From Alkalicella caledoniensis (GTDB lineage Bacteria > Bacillota > Proteinivoracia > Proteinivoracales > Proteinivoracaceae), in NCBI RefSeq assembly GCF_014467015.1, contig NZ_CP058559.1, positions 1,612,001 through 1,676,000 on the forward strand: a stretch of 64,000 nucleotides of DNA, in the 5' to 3' direction. The notes beneath the pieces were generated by a model that made no database searches, was not told the origin of the DNA, and saw nothing but the letters and a program-made list of their open reading frames with translations. Shown in pieces: positions 25,312 to 33,543 of the stretch. Both the position numbers and the translations under genes were made by a program. How positions within the stretch are numbered: the first letter of the stretch is position 1; each line of letters opens with the position of its first letter.

Positions 25312-27411
25312 TCATTCATTGCTTTTTATGTCATAGAAACCTTCAAGTATTCTCACTAACCCCCTATACAAGTCCCCATGGGTCCCTGTTAGAAAGCTAT
25401 CGAGGAACCTTTTATCTTCTATTAATGATTTACTTACATGACTTATTGTCTCAATGCTCGTCTTTGGGGAATTCTTAGGTGCTATTAATATGAGAATGTA
25501 CTTAACCTGTTTATTATCAACAATTATTTCTTCCTTAAGTCTTAGAAATTTAACTACCAGGGTAGATAATACTGTTGTTCTACAGTGTAAAACCATTATT
25601 TTTTTCTGAGGTATTATAGTGCTACCTAGCATTTCCCTTGCTTCAAATTCTTTCTCTAAAGTCTGCTTTTCTTGCTGTGAAATATCAAAGTCATTTGCTA
25701 TGAACTCAACCACTTCATTTTTACTAGTCAAGTTAACCTCTTCATAAAAATTAAACCCCTTCAGTATCTCCATGATACATTTACTATAATCCATCATTTT
25801 AGTTAACTTATCTTCTAAGTTTGATACTGGGCTCTGTTGTACTTTTCTAGCAGGGTCTTTCTTGTTATTAGTTTTCTTTAGTTCTGTAATCACCCTTTGA
25901 ATCTTCTTTTTATCCTCGGGATTCAATAAGGGATTTACTACTGCTACTTTAATGCCTTCTACTTCGAAGTCAACTGTTGATATAACAAAATCAACATCTT
26001 CATTGAAGCTATAATCTTCTATGTTTATTGTAGATATTATATCTAGTACTTGGACATCACTAAATTCTTTCTCAATCCTACTTGATAAAAGTCTAGAACT
26101 TCCTAAGCCACTTGCGCATGCCACCACAACCCTATATTTTGTCTTTTGACTTGTTTTATAGTTTTCTAAAGCTGCACCTAGGTGCATGGCAAGGTAGCCT
26201 ATCTCAGATTCTGGTATATCAAGCCCGAGTTTTTTCTCCAGAACTTTACCACATTTACTACTCAATTGGTAAATCTCACTATACTCTTCCTTAATTCTCT
26301 CAAGAAGTGGGTTTCGTATTTCAAGGCCCATGGTCAATCTATTAATGGCTGGCTCTAGGTGTGCTAAAAGTGCCAATAAGAGTTCTTGATCATCATGCAG
26401 CCCGAAGCCCGTGGCCACTGAAGCAACATCTATTATCTCTTTGACAATTTCAAAGGTCTTATTACTGAACAAGACATCGGAATCATCACTTAAGAGTTTT
26501 CTTACTTTAGCTCCCTTAAGGTGCATGGTAATATACCCAATTTCATCCTTAGGAACGTCTATATCAAATGTTTCACCAATGGCCTTTGAAATTTTTTCGG
26601 CAGAGATGTATTCTGGACAATTCTGTAGCTCTGATAGAAAATCGTTATCCATCTTAATCTCTTCATCGTTTCTAATCCTTTGTATGGCAATGGAAAGGTG
26701 AATTATCAGTCCCATATATGCATTGTCAGATAGATGTTCTTCTAGTTGTTCTTCTAAGCTATCTATGACCTTTTGTACTTTGCTTATAATCTCTTTATCT
26801 ATCAAATCAAGAAATTCATTTCTTATGTCATCTGTTCTGCCCTTGATTTTCTCCTTTGATCTATCCATTATCCATTGATATAGCTGGTTTTCATCTGTGG
26901 TTTTATATAGTAGGTTAGTTAGTGCCTGTCTTTTGTCCCTTTCTCTACCGTCAATGTAAATTCCATAACCAGGCTTTCTAACTATCTTTAGATTGTATTT
27001 TTTAATCCATGCCTCTATCTGATCTAAATCATTACTTATGGTACCTTCACTAACTTCAAACTCATGGGTAAAAAAATAGGTTTTAATGGGCTCATTTGTT
27101 ATTAAAAGTTTAAATAGCATCAGGTGCTGTCTATCAATAGGTGAATATCCACCTTGGATTTCCTCAGCCTCTAGCTTTGCAAGAAGCTCTTTCTTCTGAT
27201 CCTGTGTAGCTTTTATTTTTATCCCTGCACTGGGTTTTCTGGTCAATTTATATCCTTCTTTAACAACCCAGTCTTCCACATGATCCATCTCCCTCAATAC
27301 AGTACGAGAGCTAACATCTATTTTTTTACCTATACTTTTGAAGGTAATATACTCTTCAACATTTAAGATCTCAGCAAGAATTTGTTTGGACCTTGATGTG
27401 AGTTTTATCAT
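25312..27411 (-). CDS. mtlR: MtlR-type PTS-regulated transcriptional activator
   Basis: A 699-residue BglG/MtlR-family activator. Domains in order: two N-terminal helix-turn-helix regions (residues 1-160), PRD1 and PRD2 with phosphorylatable histidines (LIIHLSIAIQRI, ITMHLKG, LLAHLEPAI, LAMHLGAAL), an EIIB-like domain (ACASGLGSSRLL, about 430) and an EIIA-like domain (MVLHCRTTVLS, about 605). Phosphorylation by PTS proteins reports sugar supply and sets activity. It sits between the transporter gene and EIIBA, so the operon contains its own activator. GAAAGGAGG precedes ATG 27411. Confidence 0.9.
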   Translation of the reverse strand: MIKLTSRSKQILAEILNVEEYITFKSIGKKIDVSSRTVLREMDHVEDWVVKEGYKLTRKPSAGIKIKATQDQKKELLAKLEAEEIQGGYSPIDRQHLMLFKLLITNEPIKTYFFTHEFEVSEGTISNDLDQIEAWIKKYNLKIVRKPGYGIYIDGRERDKRQALTNLLYKTTDENQLYQWIMDRSKEKIKGRTDDIRNEFLDLIDKEIISKVQKVIDSLEEQLEEHLSDNAYMGLIIHLSIAIQRIRNDEEIKMDNDFLSELQNCPEYISAEKISKAIGETFDIDVPKDEIGYITMHLKGAKVRKLLSDDSDVLFSNKTFEIVKEIIDVASVATGFGLHDDQELLLALLAHLEPAINRLTMGLEIRNPLLERIKEEYSEIYQLSSKCGKVLEKKLGLDIPESEIGYLAMHLGAALENYKTSQKTKYRVVVACASGLGSSRLLSSRIEKEFSDVQVLDIISTINIEDYSFNEDVDFVISTVDFEVEGIKVAVVNPLLNPEDKKKIQRVITELKKTNNKKDPARKVQQSPVSNLEDKLTKMMDYSKCIMEILKGFNFYEEVNLTSKNEVVEFIANDFDISQQEKQTLEKEFEAREMLGSTIIPQKKIMVLHCRTTVLSTLVVKFLRLKEEIIVDNKQVKYILILIAPKNSPKTSIETISHVSKSLIEDKRFLDSFLTGTHGDLYRGLVRILEGFYDIKSNE

Positions 27412-27531
27412 TGTGTTATCCTCCTTTCTACAATAATTTTTCCTACTATCAGTTTATATACAAAGCCCATTGTTTACAAGCTTAAGATATTTTGTTGTTG
27501 TCAGCATATTGTGGACATTGCTGACTTTTTT

Positions 27532-27571
27532 AATACAAAGGCCCCCAATCCAAATTGGGGGCCTTTGTATT
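27532..27571. terminator. Perfect 18-bp hairpin between EIICB and mtlR
   Basis: AATACAAAGGCCCCCAAT (27532-27549) pairs fully with 27554-27571 around a 4-nt loop. The T-run is poor on both sides, so it may act as an mRNA-stabilising or partial terminator element after the transporter gene. A second hairpin GTCAGCA/TGCTGAC with T6 on the plus side lies next to it (27500-27530). Confidence 0.65.
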
Positions 27572-27572
27572 A

Positions 27573-28955
27573 TTATTTAGCTTCTTTTAAGTTTTCAACC
27601 AATTGATCATATTTAGGTGAGCTTAAGAAGTTATCGATAGTAATTATTTCAGTGTTTGTCATTTTTCTTACCCTATCAGCTAAACTTTCATGGCAAACTA
27701 TTAAGTCAGCATCAGCAGGGATATTTTCAATGGCATAGTTAGTTACTTCAACATTTAATCCAGATTTCTGGATTTTCTTTCTTAAGTTAGAAGCACCCAT
27801 GGCACTTGAACCCATACCAGCATCACATACAAAGGCGATTTTGCTTACTGCACTGGATTTTTTACCTTTTAGCTCAACCATTTTTTCTTGAGCTTTTTCA
27901 AGTTCTTCATCACTGTCAGCAGAACCTTTGATAAATATAGATGCCACTAGGAAAGATACCGCTGTGGATACAATTACACCTGCTAGTACTGCAAAGTAAC
28001 CTCCCTTTGGGGTCATAGACATTAGCGCAATTATACTTCCTGGAGAAGGTGTTGCAACTAAGCCAGCTCCTAATATATTAAATACAAATACTCCACTTGC
28101 TCCACCTGCTATAACAGCTAACAATAATACTGGTTTCATTAAAACGTATGGGAAGTAAATCTCGTGAATTCCACCTAGAAAATGAATTATGATTGCACCT
28201 GGTGATGATTGTTTAGCAGCTCCTTTACCAAACATCATGAATGCCAGTAGTATTCCTAGGCCAGGACCTGGATTTGTTTCAAGTAAGAAGAAAATAGACT
28301 TACCCGCTTCACTTGCCTCTTGAAGTCCTAAGGGTCCTAGTACTCCATGGTTAAGTGCATTGTTTAAGAAAAGAACCTTCGCTGGCTCAATGAATATGGA
28401 TGATAAAGGAAGTAAACCAGCATTTACAACAACATCTACAAGTGCCTCTATCCCTTTGTTTAAACCTTCAACGGCTGGGCCTATACCTAAGTAAGCAAGT
28501 ATTGCTAAAGCACCACCTATAATACCAGCAGAGAAGTTGTTTACTAACATCTCAAAACCTGCAGGAACTTTTCCTTCTATAAGGCCATCAAATTTCTTGA
28601 TTACATAACCACCAACTGGTCCCATGATCATAGCTCCTAGGAACATTGGAACATCTGAACCTACTATAACACCAACTGTGGCAACAGCTCCTATTACTCC
28701 ACCCCTTACTCCCCCTACTAACTTACCTCCAGTAAAACCGATAAGTATAGGTAGTAAGTATACTATCATTGGCCCAACTAGTTCTGCTAATTTTGCATTT
28801 GGTATCCATCCATCTGGTATAAATAAAGCAGTAATTAGTCCCCATGCAATAAATGCCCCTATGTTTGGCATAACCATACCACTTAAAAATCTTCCAAAAC
28901 TTTGGACTTTAACTCTGAAGTCTACATTAGAGCCTGCCTTAGTTTCTAAATTCAT
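27573..28955 (-). CDS. mtlA: PTS mannitol-type EIICB transporter
   Basis: A 460-residue membrane transporter that imports and phosphorylates a hexitol, most likely mannitol to mannitol 1-phosphate. The EIIC part (residues 1-350) has eight to ten membrane stretches and family motifs VVGSDVPMFLGAMIMGPVGG and HFLGGIHEIYFPYVL (GIHE histidine/glutamate). The EIIB part has phospho-cysteine in FVCDAGMGSSAMGAS (about residue 380). EIIA is missing and must come from the EIIBA gene further down. It is the first gene of the operon. Confidence 0.9.
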   Translation of the reverse strand: MNLETKAGSNVDFRVKVQSFGRFLSGMVMPNIGAFIAWGLITALFIPDGWIPNAKLAELVGPMIVYLLPILIGFTGGKLVGGVRGGVIGAVATVGVIVGSDVPMFLGAMIMGPVGGYVIKKFDGLIEGKVPAGFEMLVNNFSAGIIGGALAILAYLGIGPAVEGLNKGIEALVDVVVNAGLLPLSSIFIEPAKVLFLNNALNHGVLGPLGLQEASEAGKSIFFLLETNPGPGLGILLAFMMFGKGAAKQSSPGAIIIHFLGGIHEIYFPYVLMKPVLLLAVIAGGASGVFVFNILGAGLVATPSPGSIIALMSMTPKGGYFAVLAGVIVSTAVSFLVASIFIKGSADSDEELEKAQEKMVELKGKKSSAVSKIAFVCDAGMGSSAMGASNLRKKIQKSGLNVEVTNYAIENIPADADLIVCHESLADRVRKMTNTEIITIDNFLSSPKYDQLVENLKEAK

Positions 28956-29225
28956 TTATTTCCCTCCCTTTTTTTAAATCCACAGGTCGCGACTGTGAAA
29001 TACTGTATATAACAGCTTTCCTAGTTCAAGTATATTACAGAGTAGTTACAACTTACAACATCTAGATAATGGTGTTATGTCAGCTTTAATGATGACATGT
29101 TTTAAAATTGCGAATTTTAGGGGAAATAATGCCAAATGAACCATGACATAATATAAATAGTCAAAAACATTAAAGTAATATAAACTATTCATAAAGGAAA
29201 ATTATATTTTAATGAGGTGGTATTT

Positions 29226-29978
29226 ATGGAAAAATATTTAACTAGTAAAAGAACTATACTGTTTAAATCATTGGTTGGGTCCCATAATTACAACCTCAAT
29301 GATGCTACAAGTGACGTAGATTTCAAGGTAGTTATAGCACCAAATTTTGAAGATCTTTACTCCGGTAGTATGTTTTCTAAGCAAAGAGTAGGAAACATCT
29401 TTGACATAGAAGTACATGATGTGAGGAAACTATCCAGTGTATGGACTAAGGCAAATATTAATTTCATAGAGATATTGTTCTCCAAGGATATTGTTGTTAA
29501 TCCTACTTTAAATAAAAACATAAGGGGGTTGATTGATGATCTCTTTGCCATAAAACAGGATATAGCAAAAATGAATCTTAAGTATTTATATAATAGTTGT
29601 ATAGGGATGCATACACAAAAAATGAAGCTACTTACAAAGGGTACTTCTGGAACAATGGATCTAGTTGAAAAATTCGGATATGATACAAAACAAGCCCAGC
29701 ATGCATACCGCGTGCTAGACTTCTTAGAAAGATTTTATATAACTGATTTTCTAGATTTCCAAGGGGCAATATGGTATGAAAAAAGTGATCCCACCTATAA
29801 ATTACTAAAAGACCTAAAGGCAGGAGCCTATGGAATAAACCAGTTCTTGGAAATTGCAGAGGCTAAGCTTTTCACTGTACAAGGCAAACTCTCCTCTGTA
29901 AATCTTCCGGAGCTAGATATAAAAACACACAACAATCTCTTAGAGATTATTAAAAGCATTGTTAAGTTGAATATGTAG
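29226..29978 (+). CDS. Predicted nucleotidyltransferase (DNA polymerase beta superfamily, RlaP/YcgL-like)
   Basis: A 250-residue cytosolic protein with the nucleotidyltransferase motif GSHNYNLNDATSDVDFKV (GS followed by SDxD) and a further acidic residue in FDIEVHDVR, giving the three carboxylates of the polymerase-beta fold. The C-terminal half is helical. Relatives are found in RNA-repair clusters, but no RNA ligase or kinase is nearby, so the role is unknown. I use ATG 29226, five bases after AGGTGG; a GTG at 29217 overlaps that site. Confidence 0.75.
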   Translation: MEKYLTSKRTILFKSLVGSHNYNLNDATSDVDFKVVIAPNFEDLYSGSMFSKQRVGNIFDIEVHDVRKLSSVWTKANINFIEILFSKDIVVNPTLNKNIRGLIDDLFAIKQDIAKMNLKYLYNSCIGMHTQKMKLLTKGTSGTMDLVEKFGYDTKQAQHAYRVLDFLERFYITDFLDFQGAIWYEKSDPTYKLLKDLKAGAYGINQFLEIAEAKLFTVQGKLSSVNLPELDIKTHNNLLEIIKSIVKLNM

Positions 29979-30012
29979 TAGTATCTACCTTTATAATATC
30001 AAGACATATAAA

Positions 30013-30043
30013 TAGGACAGAACATACAATTATGCTCTGTCCT
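30013..30043. terminator. Bidirectional terminator between convergent genes
   Basis: TAGGACAGA pairs with TCTGTCCTA, with inner CATA/TATG pairs, between the nucleotidyltransferase and the convergent membrane-protein gene. Confidence 0.75.
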
Positions 30044-30056
30044 ATAATTATTTAAA

Positions 30057-30782
30057 TTACTTTAATAACTGTTTAAAATGAGAAAATGTCTCATCTGAAA
30101 GCTCTAGGTAAAATTCCCTATATCCATTACTTGTAAGGGCATTTACAAATGCAGTGCCATTGGGGTAGACCTTTATAATAACTGGGAAATCCCTGCCTAA
30201 GGGCATAAATCCATTTTTACTATTATCTGAATTTACTAAAACAGTAAAAATTTCCACTGGACTACCTTCCCTTGCCTTGATCTTAGTGTGATTTAGACTT
30301 CTTATAAAACCAATACTTTTTCCCTCTACTTTAGCTAAATCTACTAATAGGTTTTCTTCAAAACCTGGCTCAAAATCAATACTACTTCTTCTCACTTCTA
30401 CGTCTGCATCCTCTGACCATATCCAGTAGCCAGTTTCATCAGATAACTCATATAGTCCACTTTCTATGGTCACGGGAGAATACGCGGCAAAATAATTGGA
30501 CGTTCCCGAATATACTAGAAGGGCAAAAACCGGAAGTAAAAAAAACAAAGGATTCTCAGTTAATCTTTTTGTAAGTGATTTATATGATCTTTCTCCCCTT
30601 CTATAGATTGCAGAATAAATAACAGCCATTGAGGAAACCACAAAAACTATATAGCTCCAGAATAAGTAATAATTGTCCGTGAAGAAAATGCGATACCCAC
30701 TAATTACTAAACCTAAGATTCCAGCAATAAATATAACTTGTTTAAATGAACTAAACCCCAAAAATTTCTTCTTCCCATACAC
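30057..30782 (-). CDS. Membrane protein of unknown function
   Basis: I do not recognise this family. About 241 residues: three membrane segments in the first 100 residues (IFIAGILGLVISGYRIFF, WSYIVFVVSSMAVIYSAIY, FFLLPVFALLVYSGT), then an outer or inner soluble domain of about 130 residues rich in acidic and beta-type sequence (SGLYELSDETGYWIW, FMPLGRDFPVIIKVYPNGTA). I use GTG 30782 because AAAGGGGTGG stands six bases before it; an ATG 24 bases earlier has no ribosome site. It stands alone. Confidence 0.6.
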   Translation of the reverse strand: MYGKKKFLGFSSFKQVIFIAGILGLVISGYRIFFTDNYYLFWSYIVFVVSSMAVIYSAIYRRGERSYKSLTKRLTENPLFFLLPVFALLVYSGTSNYFAAYSPVTIESGLYELSDETGYWIWSEDADVEVRRSSIDFEPGFEENLLVDLAKVEGKSIGFIRSLNHTKIKAREGSPVEIFTVLVNSDNSKNGFMPLGRDFPVIIKVYPNGTAFVNALTSNGYREFYLELSDETFSHFKQLLK

Positions 30783-30870
30783 AGTAACCACCCCTTTTTT
30801 CATCATAATTCAATTATATTTATTCTACCTCCAATGTTTTATTTCCTTCTTTATTAAAAGTAATGTTATT

Positions 30871-31431
30871 TTACTCATGGGATTTTTTTACTGTGGTATA
30901 ATATTCAGCTTTAGATATATTGTAGAAAAGACTGTTAACTTCTTTATTGTCCAACAAAGTATACACATCTTTTTTAGTGAACTTATAGTTGAAACCTGAT
31001 TTTTCACATACCCTCCTGGAGTTTTTGTTAAAGTCGGCGTGGGCACACCAAATGAGTTCTAGACCTATTTCTTTAAATCCATATTCCAGCACCCTTTTTA
31101 CTGCCTCTGGAACATAGCCTTTGCCCCAGTATTTTGGGTTTAGAACATATCCCACTTCCCTTTGTTCTAATTCCTTCAAAGTTTCATCAGGTATCCTCTT
31201 ATGTAGTCCTATACTACCAATTACCTTGTTCTCAGATTTTAACTCTATTGCATAGACATCTTGGTCTTTTATAAACATGTTTATAATGGCTTTACTTTCC
31301 TTCTCATCCTTATGAGGCTTCCACCCTGCATTGGGTCCAACTAACTCACTACAAGCATATTCAAATAAATCACCACTATCGCACTCCCGCCACGGTCTTA
31401 AAACTAACCTTTCCGTCTCTAACACCTTCAT
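30871..31431 (-). CDS. GNAT-family N-acetyltransferase (RimJ/RimL type)
   Basis: A 186-residue acetyltransferase opening with the typical MKVLETERLVLRPWRECD. The acetyl-CoA segment is REVGYVLNPKYWGKGYVPEA (pyrophosphate loop KYWGKGY) and the C-terminal strand ends NSRRVCEKSGFNYKFTKKD. Relatives acetylate the N-terminus of ribosomal or other proteins, or small molecules. The start is ATG 31431 after AAGGGGGAT; the longer frame upstream runs through a terminator-like hairpin and is rejected. Confidence 0.88.
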   Translation of the reverse strand: MKVLETERLVLRPWRECDSGDLFEYACSELVGPNAGWKPHKDEKESKAIINMFIKDQDVYAIELKSENKVIGSIGLHKRIPDETLKELEQREVGYVLNPKYWGKGYVPEAVKRVLEYGFKEIGLELIWCAHADFNKNSRRVCEKSGFNYKFTKKDVYTLLDNKEVNSLFYNISKAEYYTTVKKSHE

Positions 31432-31456
31432 GTTAAATCCCCCTTTTAAATATATA

Positions 31457-31499
31457 AAACCCCACGGAGTCACTTTCTTAGCGACTCCGAAGGGTTTTT
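31457..31499. terminator. Terminator-like hairpin in the leader of the GNAT gene
   Basis: GGAGTC (31466-31471) pairs with GACTCC (31483-31488), extended by AAACCC/GGGTTT, with T-runs on both sides. It lies 26 bases upstream of the GNAT start, so on the minus strand it could attenuate that gene. Confidence 0.55.
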
Positions 31500-31815
31500 C
31501 ACCATTCGTGTAGGACTGATTTAGCCCCTATGCTGCTCACATACAATGCTTAAGCATACTCACCTTTTTAAGTATTATTACACAGCTTTTAATGGTTGTC
31601 AATCAATTCACTTAATTCTTGATATTTTCCTAAGTTTTCGCTAACAAATACTTCAGGAAGACTTTGAAAAAATACTAATCACCAAGCAACTCAAAGATAA
31701 TAAGAAACTACCCTAGCCCTAGCCCTAGACATACTAGTGATTTTTCTTTCAAGAAATGCATAATATATTTTGTGAAGCTCGAGAGAGTGTGTAAGTTATT
31801 AGGGGGGCGTAGATT
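31500..31815. other. Intergenic region, no gene seen
   Basis: This 316-base AT-rich spacer contains a short tandem run of CCCTAG (31711-31728) and a six-base dyad AATCAC/GTGATT around it. I see no open frame, riboswitch or clear terminator. Confidence 0.4.
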
Positions 31816-32112
31816 ATGAACTTTCAAGGATTAATTATTGGTATTGCTGTTTTTTTAGTAATAGGAGTTTTTCATCCAATTGTGATAAAAGGGGAGTATT
31901 ACTTTGGTAAACAAATTTGGCCTGTTTTTTTGATTACGGGACTAGCACTCATAGTTTTATCACTTTTTATAGATCACAACACCATATCTGCAATAGCTGG
32001 AGTCACGGGTTTCTCCTGTCTATGGAGTATCCACGAGATCTTCGAGCAAGAGGAGAGGGTGAAAAGAGGTTGGTTTCCTAAGAACCCTAACAGGTCAAAT
32101 AAAAATAGTTAA
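31816..32112 (+). CDS. Small DUF4491-type membrane protein
   Basis: A 98-residue protein with three membrane segments (GLIIGIAVFLVIGVFHPIVI, WPVFLITGLALIVLSLFI, ISAIAGVTGFSCLWSIHEIF) and a basic tail EQEERVKRGWFPKNP. This layout, FHP in the first helix and SIHEIFEQEERVxRGWFPKNP at the end, is that of DUF4491. Function is unknown. GGGGGGCG precedes the ATG and a strong terminator follows. Confidence 0.8.
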   Translation: MNFQGLIIGIAVFLVIGVFHPIVIKGEYYFGKQIWPVFLITGLALIVLSLFIDHNTISAIAGVTGFSCLWSIHEIFEQEERVKRGWFPKNPNRSNKNS

Positions 32113-32160
32113 TGTTTACATTGTCTTATTTAGATTTCTAAAAATTTAATTACTCTAACC

Positions 32161-32191
32161 AAAAAGAAGGACCGCCATGGTCCTTCTTTTT
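32161..32191 (+). terminator. Terminator after the DUF4491 gene
   Basis: A perfect 13-bp stem AAAAAGAAGGACC/GGTCCTTCTTTTT with a 5-nt loop; T-runs on both sides. Confidence 0.88.
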
Positions 32192-32292
32192 GGTGTTTTA
32201 CAACGTTATGCAATGCCTGGGGATATAATCGAGCACACCTCAAATAAAGACTAGACTATATTATATAATCTTTATGTTACTTACTGTAATTG

Positions 32293-32613
32293 CTATTCCA
32301 AATCCTTAATTGTCATTTTACGAATTTCCGATTTCTTAACAATATGCTTCCTGACATACCAGTAAATAGCCAAAAAAATTATCGTGCTAATATTAAATAT
32401 AAGGAAGATAAGTATGCTTCCCAAATAAAACTCATCTAGAAGTACTGTTAAAGAAAAAACTGTTGTATAAGCTAAAGAAAGTATTGGTAGTATAAGCCCA
32501 AACCACCTGTTATCACTCTTACTTAAAAAATATTGCGGAATACCTAAAATCACACTAAAAAACGTAACGTTAAAAGCTACAATCATTAACGAAATTATGC
32601 TAAATGTCAACAT
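32293..32613 (-). CDS. Small membrane protein coupled to a DUF2089-type regulator
   Basis: I do not recognise this family. 106 residues with three membrane segments (MIVAFNVTFFSVILGIPQYF, WFGLILPILSLAYTTVFSL, GSILIFLIFNISTIIFLAIY) and a basic C-terminus. Its ATG overlaps the stop of the upstream regulator by one base (TAATG), so the two proteins are made together. Such pairs often act as regulator plus membrane partner or anti-regulator; that is inference. Confidence 0.65.
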   Translation of the reverse strand: MLTFSIISLMIVAFNVTFFSVILGIPQYFLSKSDNRWFGLILPILSLAYTTVFSLTVLLDEFYLGSILIFLIFNISTIIFLAIYWYVRKHIVKKSEIRKMTIKDLE

Positions 32614-32918
32614 TACTTTCCCTCCTCTTTTATAGTCTTCTTATATTCAGAAATAAGTATTTTTGCTGTATCTATGTCTAACTTCTCATTAACAGCCAAT
32701 GTTTTAATTAATGAGATAAAAGGGTTACTTGCAACATTCTCAGTTAGTTTAATTTTCTGTATTAGCTTATCTAACTTTAGCCTGACTGTTGGATAAGTAA
32801 CACCATACTGTGTTGCAACCTCTTTTAATGAACCAGATGCTAATAAAAATCTTTTGACAAAGGCCATATCCTCATCATCCAAGTTTGCCATCCACTCAGG
32901 AACTATTTCTCTTGACAT
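32613..32918 (-). CDS. DUF2089-type helix-turn-helix regulator
   Basis: A 101-residue protein with a helix-turn-helix in the middle (FLLASGSLKEVATQYGVTYP, then TVRLKLDKLIQKI), close to the DUF2089 group of small DNA-binding proteins. ATG 32918 follows GGAGGTGATT. A consensus promoter lies upstream with an inverted repeat between the -35 and -10 boxes, which points to self-repression. It is co-translated with the small membrane protein downstream. Confidence 0.75.
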   Translation of the reverse strand: MSREIVPEWMANLDDEDMAFVKRFLLASGSLKEVATQYGVTYPTVRLKLDKLIQKIKLTENVASNPFISLIKTLAVNEKLDIDTAKILISEYKKTIKEEGK

Positions 32919-32946
32919 AGAATCACCTCCATGTTTAATTATATTT

Positions 32947-32975
32947 AGTATAAACTTTAAAAAAGTTAAAGTCAA
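32947..32975 (-). promoter_or_regulatory. Sigma-A promoter of the DUF2089 pair
   Basis: On the minus strand TTGACT (32975-32970) and TATACT (32952-32947) are 17 bases apart. The spacer contains CTTTAA/TTAAAG, a likely operator. Confidence 0.78.
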
Positions 32976-32997
32976 TATTTTAAAAAACTTTAACTTT
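32955..32997. promoter_or_regulatory. Inverted-repeat operator cluster
   Basis: AAAGTTAAAGT (32962-32972) and ACTTTAACTTT (32987-32997) are a perfect 11-bp inverted repeat, and a third half-site ACTTTAA lies at 32954. They cover the -35 box and spacer of the promoter of the adjacent HTH gene. Confidence 0.6.
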
Positions 32998-33120
32998 TAT
33001 TCATGTGCTTCATAATAGTCTCTTATTTTTTTCTCTAACTACTACTTTATCCATAGACTCTTATTCTTCTAGCAACAGTACATCTGGATGTACTGTACCA
33101 CAAAATGAAGACACGGAAAA

Positions 33121-33146
33121 AGCAGAACCTGTATAAGGGTTCTGCT
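33121..33146 (-). terminator. Terminator of the 33214 gene
   Basis: AGCAGAACC pairs with GGTTCTGCT around an 8-nt loop, with TTTTTCC after it on the minus strand. A near-copy of the same hairpin is at 33771-33800. A separate 9-bp hairpin ACAGTACAT/ATGTACTGT lies at 33075-33096. Confidence 0.72.
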
Positions 33147-33213
33147 CTTATATTCACAGCCATTTTGGAAAATCTTTATTCGTATTGTGGAAAGGCCTTA
33201 TTTTACTTACTGC

Positions 33214-33543
33214 TTATGCCCTCTTTATTTTAGATTTAGTTGCTGGGCCGTTGGTTGAATCAAAGATATCATCCTTGAGATATACAAAAAACCCTATAAT
33301 TAGCCCAAAGCCAATATAACCAAGGGCAAAGAAATCTTTTACAATTGTAGCAGTAAAAATAATTCCTATAAACAAGGATCCGCGAAACACTTTAGTTTTA
33401 GGTGTTTTTTGATCGATCTTCTTAAACAAATCATCAAGTCTTGGAATAAGTTGTTTCAGTACAGTGAGCATCAAACAAGACAATAGAGCGCCCCCAGCAC
33501 TTCCCAAGGTGATATATAAGATATCATATAAGATTTCTTTCAT
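33214..33543 (-). CDS. Small membrane protein of unknown function
   Basis: 109 residues, family not recognised. An N-terminal membrane segment (YITLGSAGGALLSCLMLTVL) is followed by a short charged loop (DDLFKKIDQKTPKTK) and two more membrane segments (GSLFIGIIFTATIVKDFFAL, IGFGLIIGFFVYL), then a polar tail. AAAGGGGAG precedes ATG 33543. It stands alone with a terminator downstream and may be a phage-type or stress membrane protein; there is no evidence for either. Confidence 0.6.
   Translation of the reverse strand: MKEILYDILYITLGSAGGALLSCLMLTVLKQLIPRLDDLFKKIDQKTPKTKVFRGSLFIGIIFTATIVKDFFALGYIGFGLIIGFFVYLKDDIFDSTNGPATKSKIKRA

Noticed and set aside
31711-31728. CCCTAG tandem run as a possible protein-binding array
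   Set aside because: Only about three units in an AT-rich spacer; likely slippage with no supporting signal.
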